Of a DNA stretch of 64,000 bases, positions 32,339 through 43,211 are shown piece after piece (positions within the stretch are counted from its first letter, which is position 1; each line of letters opens with the position of its first letter). The stretch spans positions 1,206,865 through 1,270,864 of the forward strand of contig NZ_CP139303.1 in the NCBI RefSeq assembly GCF_034092465.1. Reading direction: 5' to 3'. The notes below the pieces were generated by a model that saw only the letters and a list, made by a program, of their open reading frames with translations, searched no databases and had not been told where the DNA came from. Made by a program: the position numbers and the translations under genes. The stretch comes from Prochlorococcus sp. MIT 1223. Lineage in GTDB: Bacteria > Cyanobacteriota > Cyanobacteriia > PCC-6307 > Cyanobiaceae.

Positions 32339-34344
32339 GATGACCTCCTGTTTTTTGCAGAATGGCCTTCATTCCTTGCTGGATCTTTAATTTGTTCTAA
32401 CGAATTTTTGCTTTGTCTCAGATTATCAATCTTTAGCCAAATTAAAAGTGCGCTTAAGTCGGCTTTGCTTACTCCTGGTATTTGTGAAGCATCTCCAAGA
32501 TTGTGAGGCTTTGTGGCATTTAGTTTTTCGCGGGCCTCCTGCGATAGTGTTGTTATTGTTTCGTAGTTAATATTTTGTGGGAGAGGTCTTTTCCTTTGTT
32601 TTTGGATTTGATTGATTTGTTTTTTTTGTCTTTCTAGGTAGCCACTATATTTAATATCTATTTCGGCTCCTTCTCTGATTGCTATGGGCATGTTGACATC
32701 CATGTGACCATAACGAATTAGGTCATTTGTGTGCACACCTGGACGTCGCAACAGGTTAGCTAATGTAATTGATCCTTTTATGGAGGCCTGTGTTTCTTTT
32801 TCTATGATATAAGCTTCTGGACTATTTGATTTAACCCTTTTGCTTTCTAATCGCTTCTTCTCAGCTTCTATTGAATGTATTTTATTTTTGTATATTTTCC
32901 ATTGCTTGTCACTTATGAGACCAATTTGATATCCAAGTGGCGTTAGACGACGATCAGCATTATCACCACGTAGTAGAAGTCTATATTCACTACGACTGGT
33001 CAATACACGATAAGGTTCGCGAAGATCTTTAGTTATTAGGTCATTTATCATTGTGCCTATATAGCTTTCCTCCCGAGGGAACTCAATAACTTCTTTATTA
33101 TTAATTTGTTGAGCTGCATTGATGCCTGCTACTAACCCTTGTGCGGCAGCCTCTTCGTAACCTGTTGTTCCATTGAGTTGCCCTGCGCAAAAAAGGCCTC
33201 TCACTATTTTTGTTTCTAATGTAGATAATAGTTGTGTGGCTAATACATAATCGTATTCAACTGCATAAGCAGGTCTTAACATGATGCAGTTCTCAAGCCC
33301 TGGTAATGTCCTGAGTAATTGAAGTTGTAAGTTTTCAGGTAAGCCAGTTGAAAACCCTTGCACATAAATTTCTGGTGTATTAAGACCTTCTGGTTCTAGA
33401 AAAATTTGATGAGACTCTTTATCTGCAAATCTCACGATCTTATCTTCTATAGAAGGACAGTATCTAGGCCCTTTGCTGTCAATAAATCCTCCATAAATAG
33501 GTGTTAAATGGAGATTATCTTTAATCAATTTATGAGTGGATTGAGTTGTTCGAGTGATGTGACAACTAATTTGTTTTGTTGTTATCCATGAATCCGGATC
33601 AAAAGAAAAAAAACGATTTTCTGCATCACTAGGTTGCTCTTCTAATAATTCAAAATTAATACTTCTTTTATCTACTCTTGCTGGAGTACCAGTTTTTAAT
33701 CTATCAGTTTGGAATCCTAGTTTTTGTAATGACTCTGTCAATCCTTCTGAAGCTTGCTCCCCTGCTCGGCCTGCTGACATTGATTGACTACCAATCCAGA
33801 TTTTCCCGCCTAAAAAAGTTCCGGTTGTTAAGATAACTGTCTTTGCAAAATATTGAGTGCCGAAGTAAGTTTTAATACCTTTAATTATTTTTGTTTGTTT
33901 TTCGTCTGCAATATCAATTAGAGATTTTTTATTTAAATCATCTACAATGAGATCAGTTACCATAGCTTCACGTAGCGCTAAGTTTGGAACCTCATGGAGT
34001 AGTTCCAACATTTTTCGTGAATAAAGACGTTTATCTGTTTGTGCACGTAGTGCTCTTACAGCAGGTCCTCGACTTGCATTAAGAATTCTTTTTTGTAATG
34101 ACGTTGAGTCAGCCAACTTACCTATCACTCCTCCAAGTGCATCTACTTCATGTACTAACTGACTCTTTGCTGGCCCTCCTACAGCTGGATTACATGGTTG
34201 CCAAGCAATACGATCTAAGTTAAGTGTGAATAATGCTGTGGCTAGACCTAGTCGAGCAGTGGCAATAGCTGCTTCGCAGCCAGCATGTCCACCTCCTACA
34301 ACGATTACGTCAAACCTCTCATCGGAATAGTTGTTATTGCTCAT
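32335..34344 (-). CDS. mnmG: tRNA uridine-5-carboxymethylaminomethyl modification enzyme
   Basis: A 669-residue flavoprotein (GidA). The FAD-binding motif [14 protein letters not shown] is at residues 13-26, [17 protein letters not shown] near 55, and [11 protein letters not shown] near 284. The C-terminal helical domain binds MnmE and tRNA. Together they modify the wobble uridine of certain tRNAs. Its TGA stop overlaps the CTG start of the chorismate lyase. Confidence 0.96.
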   Translation of the reverse strand: MSNNNYSDERFDVIVVGGGHAGCEAAIATARLGLATALFTLNLDRIAWQPCNPAVGGPAKSQLVHEVDALGGVIGKLADSTSLQKRILNASRGPAVRALRAQTDKRLYSRKMLELLHEVPNLALREAMVTDLIVDDLNKKSLIDIADEKQTKIIKGIKTYFGTQYFAKTVILTTGTFLGGKIWIGSQSMSAGRAGEQASEGLTESLQKLGFQTDRLKTGTPARVDKRSINFELLEEQPSDAENRFFSFDPDSWITTKQISCHITRTTQSTHKLIKDNLHLTPIYGGFIDSKGPRYCPSIEDKIVRFADKESHQIFLEPEGLNTPEIYVQGFSTGLPENLQLQLLRTLPGLENCIMLRPAYAVEYDYVLATQLLSTLETKIVRGLFCAGQLNGTTGYEEAAAQGLVAGINAAQQINNKEVIEFPREESYIGTMINDLITKDLREPYRVLTSRSEYRLLLRGDNADRRLTPLGYQIGLISDKQWKIYKNKIHSIEAEKKRLESKRVKSNSPEAYIIEKETQASIKGSITLANLLRRPGVHTNDLIRYGHMDVNMPIAIREGAEIDIKYSGYLERQKKQINQIQKQRKRPLPQNINYETITTLSQEAREKLNATKPHNLGDASQIPGVSKADLSALLIWLKIDNLRQSKNSLEQIKDPARNEGHSAKNRRSS

Positions 34345-34381
34345 GGTTCCCTTCTTTAGACAATAGTCACAACAAAGATAG

Positions 34382-35797
34382 TTAGGTTGCTAAATTTCTA
34401 AACCTTGTGTATTGAGGTTCAAAAAGTAATTTTACTGTGCCTATTGGACCATTTCTATGTTTAGTTACTATTACTTCTGTAATGCCTCGGTCTGTGGTGT
34501 CAGGGTTATAGTACTCATCTCTATAAATCATTAGGACTAAATCAGCATCTTGCTCGATAGAACCAGATTCGCGTAGATCACTTAGCATTGGTCGTTTATT
34601 TGTACGAGATTCTACTCCCCTGCTTAGTTGAGATAGTGCTACTACTGGAACTTTAAGTTCTCTTGCCATACCTTTTAATCCCCGTGTAATTCGTGATAGC
34701 TCTTGTACACGATTATCAGGAGTAGACCCTTCCATTAACTGTAAGTAGTCAATAACGATTAATCCAAGTTCTTTGCCTTGTTCTGCAATAAGTCGTCTAC
34801 ACAGTGAGCGCATTTCTAAAACAGTTGAATTTGGTTTATCGTCTATATACATCCGTAGATTTCCAAGAGTATTAATTCCTTCTCCTAATAACGGCCACTC
34901 CTCTTGTTGCAATCTACCAGTTCTGAGCCTTCCGCTTTCAATACCTACTTCCATCGAAAGTAACCTATAGGCTAGCTGTTCTTTACTCATTTCTAAACTA
35001 AATATACAGACAGGTAAGTCGTGTAATTGAGCAACATTTTTTGCAAGATTTAGAACAATGGATGTTTTCCCCATGGCAGGTCTGCCCGCAACAATGATTA
35101 GGTCACTGCGCTGTAGACCTTGCGTTATTCCATCTAAATCATAAAAATTGACATGGATACCAGGTATTGAGGTTCCTATTGAACGACCTTCAATTTCATT
35201 AAATGTACTTGTCAGTATTTCTGATGTAGGTGTAAGCCCTTTCGAAGGTCTCTCTTGGCTAATTGCAAAAATCTTTTGTTCAGCTTGATCTAAGGCTTCT
35301 TCCATAGGCAGGTTTTGATCAAAACCAAGTTTGATAACCTCATTCCCGGAACTTATAAGTTGCCGACGTAGAAACTTATCAGAAATTAATTGTGCGACTT
35401 GTTCGATAGAAGCTGTGGATGGAACACGCTCAACCAGTTCAACTAATCTGTTATTTCCTCCTATTTGTTCTAGAGAACCCGTATCTGCCAACCATGCACT
35501 CATCGCAGTCAAATCTGTTGGTTTACCTTGACTATGGAGCATTAATGCAGTTCTAAAGATTTCTCTATGTGCTTTCAAATAAAAAGCCTCGGGCCGAATG
35601 AGGTCTGCAACTCTACTTATGGCATCTGGATCAAGCAGAATGCCTCCAAGCACTGCCTCTTCAGCCTCTAGATTCTGAGGAGGCAGTAAATCTTGCTGGA
35701 CTTCAAACTTTGGTTCGGACAAATTGCGTGACTTTTTAAATGATTTTTCTGGATTTTTTGATCTTTCGGTTTGATCCGAGAAAGGTATATTAACCAT
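34382..35797 (-). CDS. dnaB: Replicative DNA helicase DnaB
   Basis: A 471-residue hexameric helicase. The N-terminal DnaG-interacting domain ([18 protein letters not shown]) begins near residue 39, Walker A is [14 protein letters not shown] near 237, Walker B is [10 protein letters not shown] near 344 and the RecA-fold end is [13 protein letters not shown]. No intein is present, although some cyanobacteria carry one at the Walker A site. It lies between rplI and mnmG, as in other picocyanobacteria. Confidence 0.97.
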   Translation of the reverse strand: MVNIPFSDQTERSKNPEKSFKKSRNLSEPKFEVQQDLLPPQNLEAEEAVLGGILLDPDAISRVADLIRPEAFYLKAHREIFRTALMLHSQGKPTDLTAMSAWLADTGSLEQIGGNNRLVELVERVPSTASIEQVAQLISDKFLRRQLISSGNEVIKLGFDQNLPMEEALDQAEQKIFAISQERPSKGLTPTSEILTSTFNEIEGRSIGTSIPGIHVNFYDLDGITQGLQRSDLIIVAGRPAMGKTSIVLNLAKNVAQLHDLPVCIFSLEMSKEQLAYRLLSMEVGIESGRLRTGRLQQEEWPLLGEGINTLGNLRMYIDDKPNSTVLEMRSLCRRLIAEQGKELGLIVIDYLQLMEGSTPDNRVQELSRITRGLKGMARELKVPVVALSQLSRGVESRTNKRPMLSDLRESGSIEQDADLVLMIYRDEYYNPDTTDRGITEVIVTKHRNGPIGTVKLLFEPQYTRFRNLAT

Positions 35798-35867
35798 TTA
35801 AAGAATTATTTAGTTTAAATAGAATTCATGGATTTACTTTGGCAATTAATTTGCAGCTTCCAAGAAT

Positions 35868-36326
35868 TTAGTAACTAATTACTTCAAGGTTAATTTCAGC
35901 AGTTACTTCGCTATGAAGTTTGATTTGTACCTTGTAATTTCCAATACCGTTAATTTCTGGAACTAATATTTCACGTCGATCTATTTCTTTTTTAGTCGCT
36001 TCTTTTATCGCTTCTGCGATGTCTCCATTAGTTACTGTCCCAAATAAAACTCCATCCTCTCCAACCTGTTTTTTAACAGTGAATCTTCCGATCGTGATCA
36101 GTGCAGTTTGAAAATCTAAGGCTTCTTGTTTCTTAGCTGCTTCAAGCTTCGCTTGTTTAGCGCGGCGGTGCTCAACTTGTTTTAATACAGCTGGAGTAAC
36201 TGCAAGGGCTTTGCCGTAAGGGAGAAGGAAGTTTCGAGCAAAACCTGGAGCAACTTCTACAAGATCTCCATCCTTACCCAAATTAACAATGTCTTCGTTG
36301 AGAACGATTTTTACTCTTTTAGCCAT
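35868..36326 (-). CDS. rplI: 50S ribosomal protein L9
   Basis: A 152-residue L9 with the N-terminal domain [28 protein letters not shown], the central lysine/alanine-rich connecting helix, and the C-terminal RNA-binding domain ending TAEINLEVI. It binds 23S rRNA at the base of L1. It lies 70 bp upstream of dnaB on the same strand. Confidence 0.97.
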   Translation of the reverse strand: MAKRVKIVLNEDIVNLGKDGDLVEVAPGFARNFLLPYGKALAVTPAVLKQVEHRRAKQAKLEAAKKQEALDFQTALITIGRFTVKKQVGEDGVLFGTVTNGDIAEAIKEATKKEIDRREILVPEINGIGNYKVQIKLHSEVTAEINLEVISY

Positions 36327-36373
36327 GGTTTGATTAAAGGATTACCCTTGATTCAATTTCTTATTCTCTAACC

Positions 36374-37306
36374 TTACGATGAAATAGGTAACCTTATCTT
36401 TTTAGCAACACCTAAAGCATTTAGAAGACGAATATGTTGCCAGGTTAAATCGATTTGACGCTTTTTCAGTCCGTGACGAGCTGAATTTGGAAAAGCATGA
36501 TGGTTGTTGTGCCATCCTTCTCCAAATGTAAGAGCTGCAACCCAAGGATTATTTTTTGAATTATCTCCACTGTCATATTCCACTGTTCCCCAGCAATGTG
36601 TTGCTGAATTAACTAACCAAGTGATGTGATAAACAAAAACCAAACGTAATGGTATCCCCCATAAAACCATTGCCCAGCCGCCCACTGCTGTAATTTCTCC
36701 AATTCCAAAAAGCATTAACCCTAATGGCAGTTGAAGAAGGAGGAAGTATTTATTTAGCCATCGATAATAGGGATCTTTTATTAGGTCTCCAGCAAGTCTA
36801 GGGACTGTATCCATGGCAGGTACATGTTCAAACATCCAACCCATATGACTCCACCAAAAACCTTTATTGCTGTCATGATGATCGGGCTCGGTATCTGAAA
36901 ATGTGTGGTGGTGTCTATGAAGGCCTACCCAGTCAATTGGACCATGTTGACAGCTTAAGGCTCCGCAGGTTGCAAAAAAACGTTCAAGCCATTTTGGAAG
37001 TTGAAAAGATCTATGAGATAAAAGACGATGATAACCAAGTGTTACTCCTAGGCAGGCAGTAACCCAATAAAGAATTACAAAGGCTATAAAAGATTGCCAG
37101 CTCCAGAATTTTGGAAGTAATGCAAATATTGTTAAAGCATGAATTATGGCCATGAAAATAACTGTGCCCCATCTTTTATGAAGCCTTTCAGGCTTAAGGA
37201 CAGTTACCTTAAGAGGCATTTGTAGTTTCTTAGAAGCGGCAATTGCTTTCTCTGCGGCCACTGGCTTTTTCAATGGAGCAGACGCTTCGATCACACTGGA
37301 ATCCAT
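36374..37306 (-). CDS. desC: Acyl-lipid delta-9 desaturase
   Basis: A membrane desaturase of about 310 residues. All three histidine boxes are visible: HRLLSHRSF, HRHHHTFSD and HNNHHAFPNSARHG, with four hydrophobic segments arranged around them. This is the stearoyl/acyl-lipid delta-9 type that introduces the first double bond into membrane-lipid acyl chains using ferredoxin. ATG at 37306 is chosen; a TTG at 37357 would add an implausible N-terminus. Divergent from an XRE-like gene with a 68-bp shared promoter. Confidence 0.92.
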   Translation of the reverse strand: MDSSVIEASAPLKKPVAAEKAIAASKKLQMPLKVTVLKPERLHKRWGTVIFMAIIHALTIFALLPKFWSWQSFIAFVILYWVTACLGVTLGYHRLLSHRSFQLPKWLERFFATCGALSCQHGPIDWVGLHRHHHTFSDTEPDHHDSNKGFWWSHMGWMFEHVPAMDTVPRLAGDLIKDPYYRWLNKYFLLLQLPLGLMLFGIGEITAVGGWAMVLWGIPLRLVFVYHITWLVNSATHCWGTVEYDSGDNSKNNPWVAALTFGEGWHNNHHAFPNSARHGLKKRQIDLTWQHIRLLNALGVAKKIRLPISS

Positions 37307-37374
37307 GAGTGATCCGTATACATAATGTTTATAATAGCTGATAAGGATCCATATCAATTCTTGGAAGTGATCTT

Positions 37375-38109
37375 TTGGATGATCTTGTGACTAAAGGATT
37401 CCGCGATAAGCTTGCCGATGGCAGAAGGGCTATGGCCCATCTTATACATGTGTGGCATGAGCGTAATGGTTGGTCTCATAAAGTTTTACCTGCACTAGTT
37501 GAATCTCTTGACCTTGGCAAAATTCACAATTCTCAGATTTCTAATTTAAGGAATGGAAAGCTTGCATCGCCTGGGCCGGAAGTATTTTTTGCTTTAGCTC
37601 GGGCAAATATAATGCTTGATCAAGGCATTGAGTTAATACGCGATCAATTACTGGAAGCTCATCCTGAATTGCTAAAAGTTCTATTAGAATCATCTATTCC
37701 TATACATTCAGATGATGGTAAACCTCTTGGGGCAGGAGATTTACTTGAAATTTTCGTTGGACTAGCGCCTTTGCCTTCATCACTTGATTGGTTTATTGAA
37801 GACAATGAGGCTGTGATCTTAAGTGCAGCTTTAGCTGAATATTTATCCAACGGAAAATCATGGCGTCAATGTAGAGATGAGATTATGGCTGCCTATCCAG
37901 TAACTAAAATTAGTAGAAGAGAAAGGTTTGCTGAAGTGATGGCTGGCTTGAGAGATTATTCCGCTGAAGAATTTGATGGTGAATTATTTGATTTATATAT
38001 GACTAACCGTTCTTTAAGAGGAACTTTTTTACAAGGTGCAGATGATTTTCTTAATGCTTTAAGAAACAAAGCTATAACTCTTAGAGATGAACAATTACTT
38101 AAAAATTAA
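37375..38109 (+). CDS. Cyanobacterial protein with XRE-like helix-turn-helix, function unknown
   Basis: A 244-residue protein. The region HNSQISNLRNGKLASP near residue 50, then EVFFALARAN, resembles an XRE/Cro-like helix-turn-helix, and the rest is mostly helical and acidic. It could be a DNA-binding regulator or an unrelated helical protein. The start is TTG 37375, or GTG 37387. It stands back-to-back with desC and heads a plus-strand run with a PLP enzyme and gcvH-gcvP. I do not know its function. Confidence 0.75.
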   Translation: MDDLVTKGFRDKLADGRRAMAHLIHVWHERNGWSHKVLPALVESLDLGKIHNSQISNLRNGKLASPGPEVFFALARANIMLDQGIELIRDQLLEAHPELLKVLLESSIPIHSDDGKPLGAGDLLEIFVGLAPLPSSLDWFIEDNEAVILSAALAEYLSNGKSWRQCRDEIMAAYPVTKISRRERFAEVMAGLRDYSAEEFDGELFDLYMTNRSLRGTFLQGADDFLNALRNKAITLRDEQLLKN

Positions 38110-38123
38110 AAAATTTTCTTATT

Positions 38124-39422
38124 GTGGATAACTCTATTCAAGAACCAATAGACGATCAATTAAGAAAACTATGGGCCAAGAATTATGTTTTTTCTATTTC
38201 CAAAGAATTAACTTCACTTGCAGAAAGAAGAACAGAGAATGTATTCCCTCAATTAGAAAAAATTTTACAAGCTTTCTCTTCTGTTCGTTTAGCCCCTCAA
38301 CATTTTTCCTCTTTAACGGGATATGGTCATGGTGATCAAAGTAGAGATATTATTGATCGTATTTTTGCAAATGTTCTAGGAGCTGAGAAGGCAGCAGTAA
38401 GGCTTCAATTCGTTAGTGGTACGCATGCTATTAGCGCTGCCTTATTTGGAGTCCTGAGACCAGGAGATAATTTACTATCTGTTACTGGTAGACCATATGA
38501 AACTCTTGAAGAAGTAATAGGAATAAGAGGTTCAGGTCAGGGTTCATTATTAGAGTTCGGAGTTAATTACCAAGAGGTTTTATTAGATGAAGAAGGCAAG
38601 ATAGATTTTGTGTCTCTTGAAAAAGCTTTAGATAATCCAATTAAAATGATTTTTATTCAGAGAAGTTGCGGATATACGTGGAGGCCATCTTTATCAGTTG
38701 ATACTATTTCTAAAGTATGTTCATTAGTTCATAACAAACAACCTAATTGCATTTGTTTTGTAGATAACTGTTATGGAGAGTTTGTAGAACAAAAAGAACC
38801 AAATCAAGTAGGAGCAGACTTGATAGCGGGTTCTTTGATTAAAAATCCTGGTGGAACAATAGTTCCTGCAGGAGGGTATGTTGCGGGTCGCGCAGATTTA
38901 GTAGAGAAAGCTTGCTGTAGGCTTACTTCTCCAGGCATTGGTTCAGAAGGAGGAATCGCATTTGATTTGAATAGGGTGATTTTGCAAGGGTTGTTTCTTG
39001 CACCTCAAATGGTTGCAGAAGCCTTAATAAGTGCAGACCTTATTGCAGCTGTCTTTAAAAAACTTGGTTTTCAAGTAATGCCAGCTTCAGGAGATAAAAG
39101 AGGAGACTTGATTCAGGCTATTAGAATTGGATCTCCTGATGCAGTGAAGTTAATTTGCCAAGCATTTCAAAAATCCTCACCAGTTGGATCTTATTTACAA
39201 CCAGTTCCTTCTGAGATGCCTGGCTATGCGCACGATTTAATAATGGCTGGAGGAACATTTATTGATGGCAGTACTAGTGAATTTTCTGCAGATGCACCTT
39301 TGATTCATCCTTATAATTTGTTTGTTCAAGGTGGAACCCATCGCTCACATGTCAAAATTGCATTGATTCAAGCAATTTCCGACTTAAATAAAGCAGGTTT
39401 TGTAAAATTGCCTCAAAATTAA
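38124..39422 (+). CDS. PLP-dependent lyase, aluminium-resistance/YnbB-like family
   Basis: A 432-residue fold-type I PLP enzyme. The PLP lysine lies in AGSLIKNPGGTIVPAGGY near residue 244, an aspartate in FVDNCYGEF near 214, and conserved blocks RLAPQHFSSLTGYGHGD and GGTHRSHVK. It belongs to the family named after aluminium resistance and annotated as cystathionine/methionine gamma-lyase-like; its actual reaction is unproven. It starts with GTG 38124, 14 bp after the XRE-like gene, and lies 23 bp before gcvH. Confidence 0.82.
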   Translation: MDNSIQEPIDDQLRKLWAKNYVFSISKELTSLAERRTENVFPQLEKILQAFSSVRLAPQHFSSLTGYGHGDQSRDIIDRIFANVLGAEKAAVRLQFVSGTHAISAALFGVLRPGDNLLSVTGRPYETLEEVIGIRGSGQGSLLEFGVNYQEVLLDEEGKIDFVSLEKALDNPIKMIFIQRSCGYTWRPSLSVDTISKVCSLVHNKQPNCICFVDNCYGEFVEQKEPNQVGADLIAGSLIKNPGGTIVPAGGYVAGRADLVEKACCRLTSPGIGSEGGIAFDLNRVILQGLFLAPQMVAEALISADLIAAVFKKLGFQVMPASGDKRGDLIQAIRIGSPDAVKLICQAFQKSSPVGSYLQPVPSEMPGYAHDLIMAGGTFIDGSTSEFSADAPLIHPYNLFVQGGTHRSHVKIALIQAISDLNKAGFVKLPQN

Positions 39423-39445
39423 GTTAGTTTCTTGGCCCTACCTAA

Positions 39446-39835
39446 ATGGCCTTCGATTTTCCAGACCATTTCCTTTTTGCTGATAGTCATGAATATGCAT
39501 CACCTGAAGGAGACTTGGTGAAAATAGGCATTAGTGCTTTTGCTGTAGATCAATTGGGAGATATTGTTTTTGTAGATCTTCCAGATATAGGTACCTCTTT
39601 GGAAAGAGGTAGCGCTTTTGGCTCAGTTGAGTCTGTCAAAGCTGTTGAAGATATGTTTGCTCCAATATCTGGAGAAGTTGTAGGAATTAATGAAGCTGTT
39701 TTGGATAATCCTGAGGGGCTTCAAAATGATCCACATGGAGAAGGATGGCTTTTGAAAATTCGTCCCTCAGCTTTGAGTGAACTTAAAGAACTTATGGATA
39801 CCGAAAGTTATAAAACGAAAGTTGCGATGAAATAA
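39446..39835 (+). CDS. gcvH: Glycine cleavage system H protein
   Basis: A 129-residue H protein. The lipoylated lysine is in GSVESVKAVEDMFAP near residue 71, with the family's IGISAFAVDQLGDIVFVDLP before it and NEAVLDNPEGLQNDP after it. It carries the aminomethyl group between the P and T proteins. It lies directly upstream of gcvP (87-bp gap). Confidence 0.96.
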   Translation: MAFDFPDHFLFADSHEYASPEGDLVKIGISAFAVDQLGDIVFVDLPDIGTSLERGSAFGSVESVKAVEDMFAPISGEVVGINEAVLDNPEGLQNDPHGEGWLLKIRPSALSELKELMDTESYKTKVAMK

Positions 39836-39922
39836 AAATAATTTATCTCATGCCAGGTATATGATTTATTAACCTAAATAGATAAGAATTTAGCTTTTTA
39901 TTAGCTATCAAAATATTTGGTA

Positions 39923-42808
39923 ATGGATCAATCAAGTTTTTTTAGCAGGCATGTTGGTTTGTCTGAAGTAGATCAAGGGAAAATGCTTGATTTATTGGGA
40001 ATTTCTCAAATGGAAGACTTTATTTCTTCTGTTGTTCCTGCAAATATTCTGGATAAAACAAATAATAGTCAATACTTGCAGGACTCTTGCGACGAAAAAA
40101 AAGCGTTGGAAGAAATTGCCTTGATTGCAAATGAAAATAGAGCTTCTCGTTCTTTAATAGGACTTGGTTATTACGGGACATCGCTTCCAGCTTTAGTAAA
40201 GAGGCATATTTTGGAAAATCCATGTTGGTATACCGCTTATACACCTTATCAAGCTGAAATTTCACAAGGTCGATTGGAGGCGTTGTTTCACTTTCAAACT
40301 CTTATTAGTGAACTTACTGGTTTGCCTATAGCTAATGCGTCTCTTCTTGATGAGGCTACTGCGGCAGCAGAAGCGATGAGCTTGAGTTATGTGGTAAATA
40401 AAAAGTCTCAGGCAAAACGTTTCCTTGTTGATAAGGAAGTTTTACCTCAAACCCTCGCTGTTTTGACAACAAGGGCTAAACCATTAGGGATAATTTTAGA
40501 AGTAATAGATCCTCAGAAATTCAATTTAAATAAGGATGTATTTGGACTGCTTTTGCAATTACCTGGAAAGAATGGACATTTATGGGATCCAACTGAAGTA
40601 ATTGCCAAAGTGCATGAAATTGGAGGTTTGGCAACAGTATCTATAGATCCATTGGCTCAAGTGCTTATAGAGCCAGTGGCATCCTTCGGGGCGGATATTG
40701 CAGTTGGAAGCGCTCAGCGTTTTGGAGTGCCTATGGGATACGGAGGGCCACATGCTGCATTTTTTGCAACTAAGGAAGTTTTTAAACGACAAGTACCTGG
40801 CCGTTTAGTTGGACAATCTATTGATAATGAAGGTCAGCAGGCATTAAGACTTGCTTTGCAAACTAGAGAACAGCATATTCGTAGAGATAAGGCGACTAGT
40901 AATATTTGTACTGCTCAAGTTTTGTTGGCTGTTCTTGCAGTTTTTTATGCTATTTATCATGGTCCTAGTGGCCTTAAATTAATAGCTCAAAGAATTGTTG
41001 AACTGAGGTTAAAGCTAGAAAGTTATTTGGAGGAATTAGGATACCCTTTTCAAAAAATTGATCGTTTTGACACGGTAGAGGTTTATTGCTCAAAAGCACC
41101 TCAAGTCCATCAATTAGCCTATTCTAAAGGGTTTAATTTGCGCATTTTGCCTTTAGGTTCTTCTATAAAAAATGCTAAGGGTTTTGGTATTACTTTTGAT
41201 GAATTAACTACTGAAGATGAGCTACTAAGATTGCATGAGATTTTAGCAGATGCTTGTGGTAAAAAAATACTTAAGCAATCTATAAATCCAGATATAAATA
41301 GTTATTTAATGAAGGACATACCACTTAGGAAAAGCGATTGGTTGGAACAACCAGTGTTTAATATTTATAGAAACGAAACAGAACTTCTTAGATATATTAA
41401 TCGATTAGTAACTAGAGATTTTTCTTTGGTTCATGGAATGATTCCTTTGGGGAGTTGTACGATGAAGCTTAATGGAACTGCTGAATTGCTTCCAATAAGT
41501 TGGAAGCAATTTGCTGATATTCATCCCTTTGCTCCTAAGGATCAAGCTCAAGGTTATAAACAATTAATTTCAGATCTCAGCAATTGGCTTGGGGATTTAA
41601 CTGGTTTTCAAGGAGTCTCTTTACAGCCAAATGCAGGTTCTCAAGGCGAATTTGCAGGATTGCTTGTTATTCAAGCTTGGCATCAATCCCGTGGCGAATC
41701 GCATAGAAATGTATGTTTAATTCCAACTAGTGCTCATGGAACTAATCCAGCAAGTGCTGTAATGGCAGGGCTGAAAGTTGTACCTATTTCTTGTGATCAA
41801 AAAGGTAATGTTGATATAGAGGATCTGAAAAATAAAGCAGCAGATTATTCTGATAAGTTATCTTCCTTAATGGTTACTTATCCTTCGACTCATGGAGTAT
41901 TTGAACCACAGATTCGCGAAATTTGTGAAATAGTTCATAAAAATGGTGGGCAGGTTTATTTAGATGGTGCAAATCTCAATGCTCAAGTTGGTCTATGTCG
42001 CCCAGGTTCTTATGGAGCAGATGTTTGCCATTTGAATTTGCATAAAACTTTCTGCATCCCTCACGGAGGTGGAGGTCCTGGAGTGGGGCCTATTGCAGTT
42101 GCAGCTCATTTAACTCCTTTCTTGCCAAGTCATCCTCTTCTTGATTGTGGAGGCCATTCTGCTATTGGGCCAGTTTCTTCTGCTCCATATGGGAGTGCTT
42201 GTATTTTGCCAATTAGTTGGATGTATATACGAATGATGGGGGCAGAGAATCTCAGAAAAGCTTCCTCTATTGCAATGCTTTCTGCTAATTACATAGCCAA
42301 ACGTTTAGAGCCTTATTACTCAGTTTTGTTTAAAGGTGTAAATGGATTAGTTGCTCATGAATGCATATTAGATTTAAGGCCAATAAAAGATTCTACGGGT
42401 ATCGAAGTTGATGATATTGCAAAGAGATTAATGGATTATGGTTTTCATGCACCAACGGTTAGTTGGCCAGTTGCTGGAACACTAATGGTAGAGCCCACAG
42501 AAAGTGAAAGCTTGATTGAATTAAATCGTTTTTGTGATGCGATGATTGCAATTAGATTAGAAATTCAAGAGATTGAACTGGGAATAAGTGATAGAAAAAA
42601 CAACCCACTTTCACGCGCACCTCATACATTAAAGACAGTTACTGCTGATAAATGGGATCGTCCATATTCTCGCACTACAGCAGCTTTTCCGATGGAAGAT
42701 CAATTTAAAACGAAGTTCTGGCCTTCTGTTTCTAGAATAGATAATGCTTTTGGAGACCGTAATTTAGTTTGTAGCTGTGCCTCTTTAGAGGATTTGTCTA
42801 ACAATTAA
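39923..42808 (+). CDS. gcvP: Glycine dehydrogenase (decarboxylating), P protein
   Basis: A 961-residue P protein made of two homologous halves. The PLP lysine sits in [19 protein letters not shown] near residue 705, and the glycine-rich [11 protein letters not shown] block belongs to the second half. It decarboxylates glycine and loads the lipoyl arm of GcvH. I start at ATG 39923; TTG 39917 would add two residues. In cyanobacteria this complex handles photorespiratory glycine and supplies one-carbon units. Confidence 0.96.
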   Translation: MDQSSFFSRHVGLSEVDQGKMLDLLGISQMEDFISSVVPANILDKTNNSQYLQDSCDEKKALEEIALIANENRASRSLIGLGYYGTSLPALVKRHILENPCWYTAYTPYQAEISQGRLEALFHFQTLISELTGLPIANASLLDEATAAAEAMSLSYVVNKKSQAKRFLVDKEVLPQTLAVLTTRAKPLGIILEVIDPQKFNLNKDVFGLLLQLPGKNGHLWDPTEVIAKVHEIGGLATVSIDPLAQVLIEPVASFGADIAVGSAQRFGVPMGYGGPHAAFFATKEVFKRQVPGRLVGQSIDNEGQQALRLALQTREQHIRRDKATSNICTAQVLLAVLAVFYAIYHGPSGLKLIAQRIVELRLKLESYLEELGYPFQKIDRFDTVEVYCSKAPQVHQLAYSKGFNLRILPLGSSIKNAKGFGITFDELTTEDELLRLHEILADACGKKILKQSINPDINSYLMKDIPLRKSDWLEQPVFNIYRNETELLRYINRLVTRDFSLVHGMIPLGSCTMKLNGTAELLPISWKQFADIHPFAPKDQAQGYKQLISDLSNWLGDLTGFQGVSLQPNAGSQGEFAGLLVIQAWHQSRGESHRNVCLIPTSAHGTNPASAVMAGLKVVPISCDQKGNVDIEDLKNKAADYSDKLSSLMVTYPSTHGVFEPQIREICEIVHKNGGQVYLDGANLNAQVGLCRPGSYGADVCHLNLHKTFCIPHGGGGPGVGPIAVAAHLTPFLPSHPLLDCGGHSAIGPVSSAPYGSACILPISWMYIRMMGAENLRKASSIAMLSANYIAKRLEPYYSVLFKGVNGLVAHECILDLRPIKDSTGIEVDDIAKRLMDYGFHAPTVSWPVAGTLMVEPTESESLIELNRFCDAMIAIRLEIQEIELGISDRKNNPLSRAPHTLKTVTADKWDRPYSRTTAAFPMEDQFKTKFWPSVSRIDNAFGDRNLVCSCASLEDLSNN

Positions 42809-42857
42809 ACCTCTTTCCCCCTGGCACATATCAAGTTTTGTAGTTATGGTTCCATCG

Positions 42858-42877
42858 AAAACCTAATTAATGGTTTT
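42858..42877 (+). terminator. Weak stem-loop downstream of gcvP
   Basis: AAAACC-TAATTAAT-GGTTTT forms a six-bp stem 50 bp after gcvP, followed by AATTTG. The stem is AT-rich and the loop long, so it is a weak candidate for a terminator of the gcvH-gcvP unit. Confidence 0.25.
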
Positions 42878-42950
42878 AATTTGTTCATTGAGAGAAATTT
42901 TTAATTAAAATTCCTCAGTGTTTTCATCTCTTTCATAATTTTGGGGATAC

Positions 42951-43211
42951 ATGAAGAGATCTAACTCAGATGAAGTTATAAAAAAACTTCAAAATAAAAA
43001 AAATTTAACGCTTCCAGATTTTTCAAATGGTCTTGAATCAGTTTTAGGAGATGGGAAGCTATTACAAGTGGATGGCACTAATGTCATTAGAGTTCCATTT
43101 GGAATTCGACAGCCAATAAAGCAAAGACCTCAAAGGCCAGAAAGATGGGCTACTTTAGTCATACCTTTTCAGCCAGCTGGATCACCGACTCCACCACCAC
43201 AAGCTGCTTGA
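42951..43211 (+). CDS. Small conserved protein with proline-rich tail, function unknown
   Basis: An 86-residue protein with a basic N-terminus and two ordered strands (VIRVPFGIRQP, WATLVIPFQPAG), ending in a proline-rich tail (GSPTPPPQAA). No family is recognised to me. The frame is fully open and its stop codon abuts the stop codon of the convergent sqdX, with no base between them. A promoter must lie in the 142-bp gap after gcvP. Confidence 0.62.
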   Translation: MKRSNSDEVIKKLQNKKNLTLPDFSNGLESVLGDGKLLQVDGTNVIRVPFGIRQPIKQRPQRPERWATLVIPFQPAGSPTPPPQAA

